Source of the DNA: Microcebus murinus
Lineage: Eukaryota; Chordata; Mammalia; Primates; Cheirogaleidae
Reading direction: 5' to 3'
Length of the DNA: 64,000 nt
Assembly: GCF_040939455.1 (NCBI RefSeq)
Contig: NC_134109.1
Span: 39,201,501-39,265,500, forward strand
A model generated the notes under the pieces. It saw only the letters and a list, made by a program, of their open reading frames with translations, was not told the origin of the DNA and searched no databases. Positions 28,131 through 40,365 of this stretch are shown here, piece after piece. The stretch's first letter is position 1; each line of letters opens with the position of its first letter. The translations under genes were made by a program, and so were the position numbers.

Positions 28131-28429
28131 GATAGTTGGCTTTTATTTATGTAACTCTAAGATTTAAATAATGTAAAAATAACCTAGAAGGTTTTAAAAA
28201 GCATTTTAGTCTTTTGAAATTACAGTATTAAATATTTACACTCTCAAACATTTGCTTATTTATTTAGTATTCTGACTTTCAGATGATACCATATGTACAA
28301 ATATAGATGTACATTTGTTTATGTATTTAATGGTCCAGATTTTCAGATTATGGAATAAATTCAATATCCTATTTTAAAAATGCTAACTATCCTAATAAAC
28401 TCCCAAGGTAGATTGCTCTATTGCGTGCA

Positions 28430-28768
28430 TTCCTCCCTTGCCATTATGCACCTTGTAACAAAGAACAGAGAAGCCTCTTTATTGTGTACTCCTGAGAACA
28501 AACACCATTGGAGAAATGTTTTGTAGATTTCCTGGCATTGTACATTTAACTGGCAAAGCAGTATTACAATTAAAATTTGATCTAATTTTAAGAGATTGGA
28601 ATATTTTATTATAATTCACCTGCCATATTTAGTGACACTTTAAAATGATGCACAATTGTTTGTGCTGTTAAGTGGAGAAAATTTTTTATAAGTTTAAATG
28701 TGGGAAACTATGTTATTTGAGAGTAATGATTAATTAGCAGTAATTTAGAAAAAAGTTAGGCTGCCTAT
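28430..28768. promoter_or_regulatory. Candidate conserved non-coding element with clustered TAAT cores
   Basis: AT-rich, repeat-free block about 4.3 kb upstream of the SIX6 start. At 28723-28743 overlapping homeodomain cores occur (TAATGATTAATTAGCAGTAA). SOX-like 'aacaaagaacag' and 'ttattgtg' lie near 28455-28485. A young Alu is inserted right beside it (28782). Enhancer function is inferred. Confidence 0.35.
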
Positions 28769-28781
28769 TTAACTGTGTTTT

Positions 28782-29138
<357 letters not shown>

Positions 29139-29151
29139 TTAACTGTGTTTT

Positions 29152-29837
29152 GATAGCTATTTTGTTGTTGATCCAATACATTTGTATGAAAATTTGTTTT
29201 TAAGCCAAAGAGTATATTACAAGTAATACTCCTTGTAATATAAAGTACAGTCTTAAATTTACTTTTTCCTGCTTGTTTAGAGCAAGCCTAAATGTGCATA
29301 GGGCTAGCCATACTACAACATTGCTTGCTTGGATCTTTGTATCACTGGGTTCTTGTCTGAAGGATTAATCTTAAAAATGTACCCAGCCTGTTACTTATAA
29401 ACACTTTATTATCAATAATGAAACATATAAGTGACTGAAAAATTATTAATTCATAGTTCTCTATTGGAATAATACTGTTCTTTTCTACCAGCAGGTCATT
29501 TTTCACCATTTTCAAATCCAAGATCAAAGTATCCTTCTAAAATACTCATAAAAACTTTAAAATTCGATGAAATGAAAGTGTAAGTTTGTTTAATGTCTTT
29601 TGGGATGAGCCAAACATTATTCATATTTAATTGTATGTGTCATATATTGTATTAATTATATGTATTATATGTGTAACAAACCATAATTCCCTTTCCAAGT
29701 ACTATAAAGTCAGAGGCATTAGCCTTCAATAAATACCTTCAATTCTCTGGGTTGATCCAGTTGGTTAGCAGAAAGTACTTTTAAAATATTGTATTATTAA
29801 AAAACCACTTACGTAACATCTTACAAAGCAGAAATTC
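29152..29837. other. AT-rich intergenic DNA, nothing recognised
   Basis: No gene and no confident repeat. Confidence 0.4.
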
Positions 29838-30030
29838 TTAACAGAGAGCAATTTTGATCCCTGCCCCCACTCCCAGGGAACATTTGACTATATCTGGAGA
29901 CATTTTTGGTTGTCACAGCTGGCATCTAGTGGGTGTAGGCCAAAGATACTGCTAAACATCTTACAGCAAACACAATAGCTCCCCCTGCCCCCAAAGTCAA
30001 TAATACTGCTGTTAAGAAACGCTGCTTCAA
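29838..30030 (+). mobile_element. MER20 hAT-Charlie element
   Basis: The phrases 'gggaacatttgactatatct', 'ggagacatttttggttgtca', 'ggcatctagtgggtg' and 'actgctaaacatcttaca' follow the MER20 consensus in order. Confidence 0.85.
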
Positions 30031-30339
30031 AGGATCTCAAAATAATCAACAAAGCACAAAAATATATAACCTGCTAAAATTCTGTTTATTCTAGAGTTGA
30101 CCCACTTTCAAAGGACTCAGTGCATTTTTAATTTCATCTTGGGTCTAGGTCATAGTAGTAAAATCTGTTCCTGAGAATCTACTATAACTTTTTTTCTTAA
30201 ACTTTACTGTAATTAATACTTATGGCAACTGAATTCTTATATGCCTAAAAATATCTGTGGGAAGAGTAGGTTTTTTGTTTTATCATGTTAGAATCTATGT
30301 TCTTTGAGTAATTGGTGGGATAGACAACAATGGTTGAAA

Positions 30340-30470
30340 GTTATTGCTCAATTTCTCTCCATTTTACAAATGAATAAAATAAGAAGATCAAAGAGGTTAA
30401 ATGATTATCCACACTGCACAGCTAGTTGGTGGTGTAGATGAGTTTGAAGCACAGATTCAAACTTCTATTC
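30340..30470 (-). mobile_element. MIR SINE fragment, reverse
   Basis: Reverse MIR core: 'ccattttacaaatgaataaa', 'aagaggttaaatgattatcc' and 'cacagctagttggtgg'. Confidence 0.7.
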
Positions 30471-31947
30471 ATTACATATCTTGCTTTCCCTACCCAAGGA
30501 AGATGGTTTAATTCCAGTTGAATTTAAGGGCAGAAGATCCGAATCACAGACAAATATTTATTAATATCTGCTATGTGTAAGGTCCTATACTATTTCATGC
30601 TGGGTGACTTTCAGAGTTTGGTATATGCTCTAGTTCAAGGATCTCAGAGAGATTTAAACTGTTCTGGGTCTTATCAGGTGGTGTAACCTTTGTAAGCCCT
30701 AAAAAGCCTCTGACTAAAAATCGTGGCTCTGGGACTTCCCTTGTCTTCTTTGGGGACTGGAAAATTTTAGAATCTGGGGTTATTGAAGACACATCCCTGA
30801 GTCAGCACAGTGTATACTAGCAGGAAAAATGCAACTGAATGTGGCCTCTGGGGGAGAAGAGATTAGACTTGAGGTGTTGCAAGGCTTGGTTTAAGTAAAA
30901 AAACTCTGAACTCTTTTGTCAGGTCTTTCAAAAGAATAACAGTGATGCTCACAAGCATTTCTATAATTAACAAGCTGTCAACATTTCTATTACAACTACA
31001 GCAGTCTATTACAGACCACAGAATTGTGATAAATGTTTCTTTAGGTCTGAAATGTTAGCCTTCATCTTCTTTTCAGCCTAAGGGCAATTTTTGAAACCAA
31101 TTTTGTTTCAATCATTTTGGATCAGTTGTGTGGTAATTTTGGAAGTGCAGATGCTCTAGGCCCACCTATTGAAATAAAGATTTTTAAATGGAAACACAGA
31201 GAGGAGGCTGCTTAAGCCCCAGTGGGGACCAGCTGCAAAGCTCTGGCAGGGAATTATATAGGCAGACAGTGGGAGTAGGTTTAGAAAAAATTAAGGGACA
31301 GAGAAATGTGTGCATGTTTCCTTTAACAGGAGATTTTTTTTTCCTTAGATCTTTTAAACTATACAATTTTAATCCCTCTTTTCTGTTTCAGTATTTCATC
31401 TGTTATTACTTTCTCTGTTATGCCTAGTTTTGGGTGAAATTAATGTAAGAGAATTTGTCATTACAGCTATTAACATTTAGGACCGAACTGATTTTTTTGA
31501 ATTTTAATATTTAATTTTTACCCTCTTTAGTCAAATTTTCTTTCTATCCCTCTCATCTCCTTTCTGCTTGTTTATTTTTTTATCCTTATCATTCCTTTGG
31601 GTGGTCTCTGAAAGTTATCTTATTTCCCATTGATTGTATTTCTCTGTATCATAGTAATTTATATTTATGTTTTCTCTTCTCTCTTCTGTTTGCTCTGACT
31701 CCATGACTCCTTCCTTCTGCTTGCTATTGTCCATTGCCAAGTACCTACTCAGTAGACTAAACCTTGTTAAAATTGTGAGGTAGACAAAGAGAAAATGCTC
31801 ATTCTTGAAAGTAGGTGAGAGGATGGGAACTGGTTCTCAGAGAGGAGAGCTAATATCATATAATGATATTTTAATGGTGCTTCTGAAACTAAACGTTATG
31901 AAGGTAGATAAAGTAGTAGAAACAGCAAGGACTTTAGATATTTTAGA
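30471..31947. other. Intergenic DNA, nothing recognised
   Basis: No gene. The T-rich part (31490-31700) has no assigned family. Confidence 0.4.
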
Positions 31948-32085
31948 GTTTTTGTTGTTGTTTTGTTTTTTAAGAGCTAGGGTTTTCCTATGTTGCCCAG
32001 ACTGCTTCTAAACTCCTTAAGCCATCTGCGCACCTCAGCCTCCCAAGTAGCTGGGATTATAGACACCAGCCACTGCACCCAGCTA
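31948..32085 (-). mobile_element. Alu-like monomer, reverse
   Basis: One arm: 'tatgttgcccagactgcttc', 'cctcagcctcccaagtagct', ending 'cactgcacccagc'. An old, single-arm copy. Confidence 0.75.
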
Positions 32086-32089
32086 TTTT

Positions 32090-32245
32090 AGGTTTAAATC
32101 TCTGGACTAACCACATGATTTTGGGTCCCACTTTTCTTATCTGATAAATAGTATAATACTTATCCTATGGGATAATTGTAGGGATTAAATGAGATTATGA
32201 ATGACTATTCCTTGCACAGTGACTGACATTGTAAATTCTTAAGTT
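32090..32245 (+). mobile_element. MIR SINE fragment
   Basis: MIR core 'tctctggactaaccacatga', 'cttatctgataaatagtata' and 'gggattaaatgagattatga'. Confidence 0.65.
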
Positions 32246-32769
32246 CCTCTCTTGTGGGTAACCATTCGCTTTATCTATCAATTAGGTCCTCTATATTGTT
32301 TTAGTGAAGTCTCATTTTCCATCTCATCTTTGGCCTCATAATCTTTTGGTTCTCTGCCTAGGTCTCCTGAAACTATCCAAGCAATAGCTTCTTTTGAAGT
32401 AGGCCTTCTTATACTGTGGATCACGTTGTTGCAATAAATTAGTCTAAAGAAATCAATAGATGGTTTATATGAAATTCCCTATAAATTTTGTTGGCTCATT
32501 CAACAATTAGTAAGGAGCCAAAAGGTTTTGATGATACAGTGAAGAATACATAGGATTCTTCTGTGTATAGAAATATAATTAGAAACTCCAGGGTAAACAA
32601 AATTTGTATAAGAAACCATAGATAAAATATGAAAAATACTAAAACATGGCATGAGTATAATCAGTTGGTGGAGACTAAACAAAGAAAATTTAATTAATTT
32701 GATGCTTGGAAGTTTGGTGCAAATAAATTTTTAAGTGTCATGACACAAAATTTCTTTATCTCTACTTTT

Positions 32770-33150
32770 CTGCATTTACTAGGACTCTGTAGGTGCAGTT
32801 GATAGAAACTTAATCTAGACTACCTTAAACACAAAGGAAATTTATTGACTTACAGAACTGGAAGTCCAGAGTAGGCTGATTTTTTTATACTTTACTTCTG
32901 TTTTTACTTGTATTGCCTTTGTCTTAGGGCAGGCTTTTTCCATCCGGTGAGAAAGATAATTTTTAGCAGCTCCTGGCTTACAAGGTTTTTGGACTCCACC
33001 AGCTCAGAGAGACATTTTTCTTCTACCATTCTACACACATCATTTAAGGAAAGACTGGCCCAGGGATGGTGTGCTGTGATTGACCAGGTCAAATCACATG
33101 TTTATCCTGGAGGTCAGAGCCCTGTGGGAGCTAGATAGGGCTTGGTATTG
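32770..33150 (+). repeat. Ancient dispersed repeat, copy 4 of 4
   Basis: Motifs 'aaacttaatctagactacct', 'aaggaaatttattgacttac', 'agaactggaagtccagagta' and 'gtgattgaccaggtcaaatc' appear in the same order as in the copies at 4.28, 10.57 and 11.88 kb. Confidence 0.55.
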
Positions 33151-35115
33151 GCTCCTATTAAGAGGAGTTCTGTTATCTGAGAATGATTATTTTTAATGAC
33201 ATGAGCCTTTATTTTTCCATAACTGATCTAATCTTCCTTTAGAGCGTTTATCCTGATGGATACCAGGAGCATAGGGGTAGGTGAGAGAAAACTTTAAACT
33301 TCTCAATCAGGATATATTTGTTATGGCCAGCCAGTTTAAAAGTTTCCTTTAGATAACTCAATCTCTTTTAGATAAATGATAAATCTTTTAGATTTTCTCT
33401 ACCTTTCTCTATCTGTAATGGTATCTTTGTACAAGGAGGTTGGGACAAATGTGCCTTCATGGTGGGATAGATGGGGCCTTGGATGTATTTGATATTCTTT
33501 AGATCCTTTCTGGTCTTTGCTGTGAATAGATGGTTTTATGGTATGGACTCATATATGACTAGCCTTTTGAAGTGTTATGCAAGTCTTTTGGAGTGTTGTG
33601 TAGGCCCTCATTGCTAGAATCTGGGCTTCTAGACATTTACCTTCAGGAGTGAAACAGCATCTACTTTGTCTATGTCCATACCTGTATTAGTAATCTTTTT
33701 ATTAATGTCTTATCATTTGAATCAACTGGATGTGAATTTTGTTTCCTGCTGGGACCCTGAACTGCTGGCTGACTTTGAACTAAAGGTCATTGATTTAATA
33801 TCCTCCAAATATCTCAATCACATATGTATATCTCTATTATGGTATTCATCTCTATTATGGTATTCATCACTATCAGCAGCTGTCTCCACTGTTAAATTGT
33901 GAAATTTTTGAGAGCAAGTACTTTCTTCATATTTGTAACCCCAATACTTAACATACTATGTAATTAGGTATTATAGGTATAGAAAAGGCCATAGACTTCC
34001 AGAAGATATTTATAATAGGCTAGGCTTTCTAGGGAAGTTGGGACTTGAACACTGAAGAATGGATAGATCTTGATTGGGTCAAGGAGAAACTTCCCAGCTG
34101 AGAGAAACAACTTGGACACAAACCTATGGAGGCTTAAATAACTATAATGTCTTCATGAATCAGTGAGAGAAGTAGCCTGATTAGAGAGATTCTGTCAGGA
34201 AATAGAGATGATGTCAAATTATAGAAGGTCTTTAAAGAGTACATAGGCATACCAATTTGTAGCAGAGGAACATATAATAATTAATTTCATCAGAATTAAG
34301 TAAAATGATTGATTAGATGTAAGAAAAATCAGTATTGTTATAGGAAGGAATAGGAAGAATATTTATAGATCAAAGGGGCAGAGTCTATCCTAAGTCTGTT
34401 ATAGTAATCCAGAGGTGAAATGATGTAGCCATTTTTTGAGCACTTACTTCTCATTCTTTCATTTATTCATCAAGTAAACAGTGTCTGTTGAGTTTCTATC
34501 ATGTGTAAGGCACTGTACTAGGTGCCAGGGATACAATGGTAAGCAAAAGGGAGGAATAAAATTAAAGAATCCTGTGACATAAAGGATAGAATGATGGGGA
34601 ATTAATTGAAATTTAAAATTCCATTTAATAGCATTTAGAAGGAAGTAGATATATTTGAGGAGAGACAGGCTTGTACCAAAGGTACAAGAACATAATTAAA
34701 GGTACATTAACAGTAAAACAATGGATGCATCAAATTAATATTAAGTGGTGTCTATAAAATCTACCAAAGTAAAAAAGTCTGGTTTTTTGTATTTATCTAA
34801 TATGGTTTGCACATACGCAGAAGGAAACCCACTAACATTAGGATTATTGTCAAGAAAGGATAGAAGATCCCCAGGTACAGTTGACATAAAAAAAAGTGAA
34901 AAAAAATTAAAAAAAAAGAAAAATATATATAAAAAAGGAAAGGATGGAAGAGTTGCCAAACAATTACCCATGTTTTGTTGATATGGGAACTCAAGAAGGT
35001 GATGAAGGTATAAACATAATTTGTCCAGGAAAATCAGCAGCACTGATGAAGACAAAGGGATCAAATGGAAAAACAAGGAACAAAGGGTTTTGTTTTAATA
35101 TTAAAATGTAAATTC
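33151..35115. other. Intergenic DNA with old repeat scraps
   Basis: No gene. A tandem duplication lies at 33831-33866. A piece near 34445-34560 ('ctgttgagtttctatcatgt', 'ggcactgtactaggtgccag') belongs to the same old repeat as 17.2 kb. Confidence 0.4.
33831..33866. repeat. Perfect 18-bp tandem duplication
   Basis: TCTCTATTATGGTATTCA at 33831-33848 is repeated exactly at 33849-33866. Small local duplication, non-coding. Confidence 0.95.
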
Positions 35116-35336
35116 ATGCCTGAACAACATAGTGAGACCCTGTGTCTACAAAAAATACAAAAATTAGCTGGGTGTGGTGGTATGCACCTATAGTCCTAGT
35201 TACCTGGGAGGCTGAGGCAGGAAGATTGCTTGAGCCCAGGCATTTGAGGTTGCAGTGAGCTATGATGATGCCACTGTACTCCACCCTAGGCAATAGAGTG
35301 AGACCCCATCTCCAAAAAAAAAAAAAAAAAAAAAAG
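35116..35336 (+). mobile_element. Alu partial copy (old, J-like)
   Basis: Starts mid-arm at 'acatagtgagaccctgtgtc', contains 'aattagctgggtgtggtggt' and 'gaggttgcagtgagctatga', and ends in poly-A at about 35336. The start is truncated. Confidence 0.85.
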
Positions 35337-35802
35337 TAAATTGAACCATGCATATTTGAAAATCCTGTCACATTTTAAGCCAGTTGCTTTTCCCACTCTC
35401 CTGACTGCCATTCATGTAAATAAATTGGTTTTAGCAGATTCACATTGCTTTACTTCCTCTTCTGTGACTGTTTTCCTGTAAGGACAACAAATAGATAGAT
35501 GAATGTCCTATAAGGACAACATTGTAGATAGAATGAAGTGACATTTATTCCCTTAGAAGTGCTTGTGAATTGAATTGGGATTATACGCATTATGTCAAAC
35601 TATTGCTGTAATCTATTTATTGTGGCTGCCAAGGTGTGTTGTGTGTGAGTGTGTGGGGTTGGGCCTGTTCTCAGGGAGCCTATAGTACAGTTGAGGTAGA
35701 TATTTATGCAATAGTTACACAAATAATGGAGAATTACAATAGTGTTATGAAGGATAATGCATGAACTATGAAAGTTTATAATGGACATTGCTGAGGCTGT
35801 GA

Positions 35803-35830
35803 GATATATATATATATATATATATATATT
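35803..35830. repeat. (TA)n microsatellite
   Basis: About 28 bases of alternating TA. Confidence 0.9.
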
Positions 35831-35876
35831 TTGTTTTTAAATTCTTTTTTGGCCTGTAGTTTTTTTTTCTGTCTTT

Positions 35877-35972
35877 CTTTTCCTTCCTTCCTTCCTTCCT
35901 TCCTTCCTTCCTTCCTTCCTTCCTTCCTTCCTTCCTTCCTTCCTTCCTTCCTTCCTTCCTTCCCTCCCTCCC
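35877..35972. repeat. (TTCC)n microsatellite
   Basis: About 20 near-perfect TTCC units followed by tccctccctccc. It abuts the truncated end of the minus-strand L1. Probably highly length-variable. Confidence 0.97.
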
Positions 35973-36045
35973 TTGTCTGGTTCTGGTATCAGGGTAATGC
36001 TGGCCTCATACAATGAGTTTGGAAGTATTCTTTCCTCTTCAATCT

Positions 36046-36408
<363 letters not shown>

Positions 36409-38526
36409 TGAGTAGTATTGATAGTAGGTCTTCCTTAAATGTTGGTAGAAAATTCAGCATAGAAGCCATCAGGTCCTGGGCTTTTCTTTGAGGGAAGACT
36501 TTTTATTACAGCTTTGATCTCATTATTTGTTATTGCTTTGTTGACATTTGCTATTTCTTCATGGTTTAATCTTGGTAGGTTGTATGTGTCCAGGAATTTA
36601 TCTATTTCTTCTAGGTTTTCCAAATTGGCATATAGTTATTCATAATGGTCTGTATGATTTTTTGTATTTCTGTGGTGTCAGTTTTTGTGTGTCCTTTTTC
36701 ATTTTTGATTTTATTTATTTGGGTCTTCTCTCTTTTTTTCTTAGTCTAGCTAAAGGTTTGTTGATTTTGTTTATCTTTTCAAAAAACCAACTTTTTGTTT
36801 TGTTGATATTCTGTATTTTTTGGTCTCAATTTCATTTATTTCTGCTCTGATCATTATTGTTTTTTTCCTTTTATGAACATTAGGTCTGGTTTGGTTTTGC
36901 TTTCCTAATTCATTAAGGTGCAACATTAGGTTGTTTATTTCTACTTTTTTGAAGTAGACCTTTATTACTATGAACTTCCCTCTTAGTACTGCTTTTACTG
37001 TATCCATTGATTTTTGTATATTGAATTTCTATTTTCATTTGTTTCAAGAAATTTTTAAATTTCCTTCTTAATGTCTTTATTGATCCATTGGTCATCAAGG
37101 AGGATGTTGTTTAATTTCCATGTGTTTGTGTAGTTTCTGAGGTTCCTCTTGTTATTGATTTCTAGTTTTCCTCATTGTGGTCATAAAATATATTTGACAT
37201 GATTCCTACATTTTTGAATTTGTTGAAACTTATTTTGTAGCCTAAGATATGGTCTATTCTGGATAATGTTCCATGTGCTGATGAAAAGAATGTGTATCTG
37301 CAGCAATTGGGTGAAATGTTCTGTAAATATCAGGCCTATTTGGTCAAATGTGTAGTTTAACTCCAATGTTTCTTTGTTAATTTTCATCTAGATGACTTGT
37401 TCATTACTGAGAGTGGGGCATTGAAGTCCTCTACTATTATTCTATTGCAATCTATCTCTCCCTTTAGATCTATTAATGTTTCTTTGTATACTTTGATGCT
37501 CTAGTGTTGGGTGCATAGATATTTATAATTGTTATATCCTTTTGGGGACTTTTCCCTTTATCAATATGTAGTCACCTTCTTTGTCTCTTTTTGTGGTCTT
37601 TGACTTGTAGTCTATTTTATTACATATAAGTATAGCTACTCCTACTCCTTTTTGGTTTCTACTTGCATGGAGTATCTTTGTCCATCCCTTCACTTTCAGT
37701 CTATATGTGTTTTTATAGGTGAAGTGGGTTTCTTGTAAGCAGTGGATCTTGTTTCTTTATCCATTCAGCCACTCTGTGTCTTCTAATTGGAGAATTCAGT
37801 CCATTTACATTGTGTTAATGTTGCTAAGTATGGACTTAGTATTGCAATATTGTTGCTTGTTTTCTGATTGTTTTGTAACTCCTCTCCTCCTTTCTTTTTT
37901 CTTCCTGTCTTCTTTTGTGGTTAAATTATTTTTTCTGGTAGTATGTTTTAATTAATTGCTTTTTATTTTTAGTGAATCTATTATAAGTTTTTACATTGTG
38001 GTTACCATAAGGCTTATAAAAAACATCCTATAGCTGTAACAAATTATTTTAAGGGAATGACAACTTATCTTACATCCCAAAGAAAAGAATGGAAACAAAA
38101 AAAAAACTAAAATAACCCCCAAAACTCTACATTTTAACTCCATCTCCCTATTGACATATTATTGTCTCAATTTTTTTATATTTTTATAATACCTGTCTCT
38201 TAACAGGTTACTGTAGCTATTATTGTATTTGATGTATTTGTCTTTTAGTCTTCATACTAGAGTTATGAGTGGATTGAACACTCATAATAATAATTCAGAG
38301 TATTCTGGGTTTTTCTGTGTACTTAATCTTACTAGTGGGTTTTATATTTTCAAATGCTTTCTTATGCATGTTGTTTTTTTTCTTTTAGTTTGAAGAACTC
38401 CCTTTAGTATTTCTTTTAAGATAAATCTGGTTGTGGTGAATTCTCTCAGCTTTTGTTTGTTGGGGAAATACTATATCCTTCATATTTGAAGGATAGCATT
38501 GTTGGATACAGTATTCAACTGTATTG

Positions 38527-38849
38527 GAGAAGTCTTTTTTTTATTCTTTTTTTTTTTTTTTGACAGGGTCTTACTCTGTTGCTTGGGGTAGAGTGCAGTG
38601 GCATCGTCATAGCTCACTACAGCCTCAAACTCCTGTGTTCAAGTGAGCCTCCTGCCTCTGAGCCTCCCAAGTAGCTAAGACTGCAGGCGCAAGCCACCAC
38701 ACTCAGCTAATTCTTTATTTTTATTTTTTGTAGAGACAGGGTCTCACTATGTTACTCAGGCTGGTCTCGAATTCTTGGCTTCATGCAGTCCTCCTGCCTC
38801 AGCCTCCCAAAGTGCTAGGATTATAGCCATGAGCCACTATGCCTGGTCA
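38527..38849 (-). mobile_element. Alu SINE (old) nested in the L1
   Basis: Reverse, J-like Alu: 'gcagtggcatcgtcatagct', 'ttttttgtagagacagggtc', ending 'ccactatgcctggtc'. It interrupts the L1 between ORF2 and ORF1. Confidence 0.9.
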
Positions 38850-40365
38850 AGAAGTCTATTGTTGGCAGATGAATTTGAGCTTCTTTCTAAGTTGTTTTTC
38901 TCTTATTGCTTTAGGATTCTCTCTTTGTCCTTGACCTTTGACAGTTTGATTATTATATGCTTAGAGGTAGTTTTAGTTGGGTCAAATCTGTTTGGTGTTA
39001 TCTTGCTTTCCTGTACTGGGATATTTATATCTTTCTCAAATTTCAGAAAGTTTTCTGATATTATTTCTTTGACTAGTCTTTGTACCCCTTTCTCTTGCTC
39101 AGTTCCCTCTTGAACACCAATAATTCTGAGACTTGGTCTTTTGAGGTAATTTTCTATATTTTGTAGGTGATCTTCATTCCTTTTCATTCTTTTGTCTTTT
39201 TTCCCCCTCTGACTGTTTAGTTTCAAATAGCCTGTCTTCAAGCTCATTTATTCTTTTCTCTGCTTGATCCATTCTTCTGTTCAGGGCCTCCAATCAAGTT
39301 TTCAGTTCATCAAATATATTTCTCAGTTCCAAGGTTTGTTTGATTTTTACAAAATATTTCATTCCCTTTCTTGAATTTCTCTGATAAATTTCTGAATTGC
39401 TTTTCTGTGTGATCTTGGAGATCACTAAGTTTCCTTAAAACTCCTATTTTGAATTCTTGGTCAGAGAGCAAGAATTCACATAGTACCATCTCATTAGAGT
39501 TAATCACTGGTTTCTTGCTTTGTCAGTCTGGGGAGGTCATGGTTCCCTATTTGCTATTGTTTCTTGTGGATATATGTCTATGTCTTTGTACTGAAGCATT
39601 AGTTATTTATTTCAGTATTATCTGTCTGGGTTGTTTATGTTTTTATTGATTATGTTTGCTTAGAGATTCTTTGTAATTTACCTGTTGAATTTCTTACATT
39701 TTTTTCCATAGGTCACTACCACCTTTTTGGCATGAGACAGCACCTAAAGTCCAGGTTTGTCTGGCTCTAGCAAACGATTAAAGCACTGTCCCTTTAGAAT
39801 GTGGAAATCCTAAAGTGGGTATTCTGACAGTGCAAGAAAGCTGACTAGGACTTTGTGCCCGTGGGACCTGTGGAATTTATGGTGCTAGCTTGGTGGTATG
39901 GAACAGCCACTCTGGCATCTCCTTTGGCTAAGTTGCAGAGCAGAGTTTTAGGGCTAGGGATGTTAATCCTACCTACCCCCTTTGTCTCTGGCTGTCCTCA
40001 GTGATCTGTCTCCCTTTAGTCGGTCACAATGCTTCACATGGGTTGAGGTATGGACAGTTCTCCTGCCAAAGAATCCAAAGTGGTGGGAAAACTGGTTGTC
40101 TACCTCGATTTCACTCTTTCCAGTATAGAAACTGTGAGTTGGGGGAAATTGTCTGCATGCTTGGTGCCAGGCAGATTGAAAAGAGGAGCATTAGGCATAT
40201 GAAAATCTGATTCTATTACTATCTGCCCAGAGTTTTGTTTTACTTCTCTGTGGCCCCAGAACTGACTCATCTTCATATTTGAGTTCTGGGATATTGCTGG
40301 TAATGATCTTGGTGCTATGCTATATGCTTGGTTTTGGTTTTCCAATGGGGGTAGTGAAGCCAGCT

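Noticed and set aside
38903..39247. 114-codon frame as a host gene
   Set aside because: It is an L1 ORF1 remnant by sequence character and position in the reverse L1.
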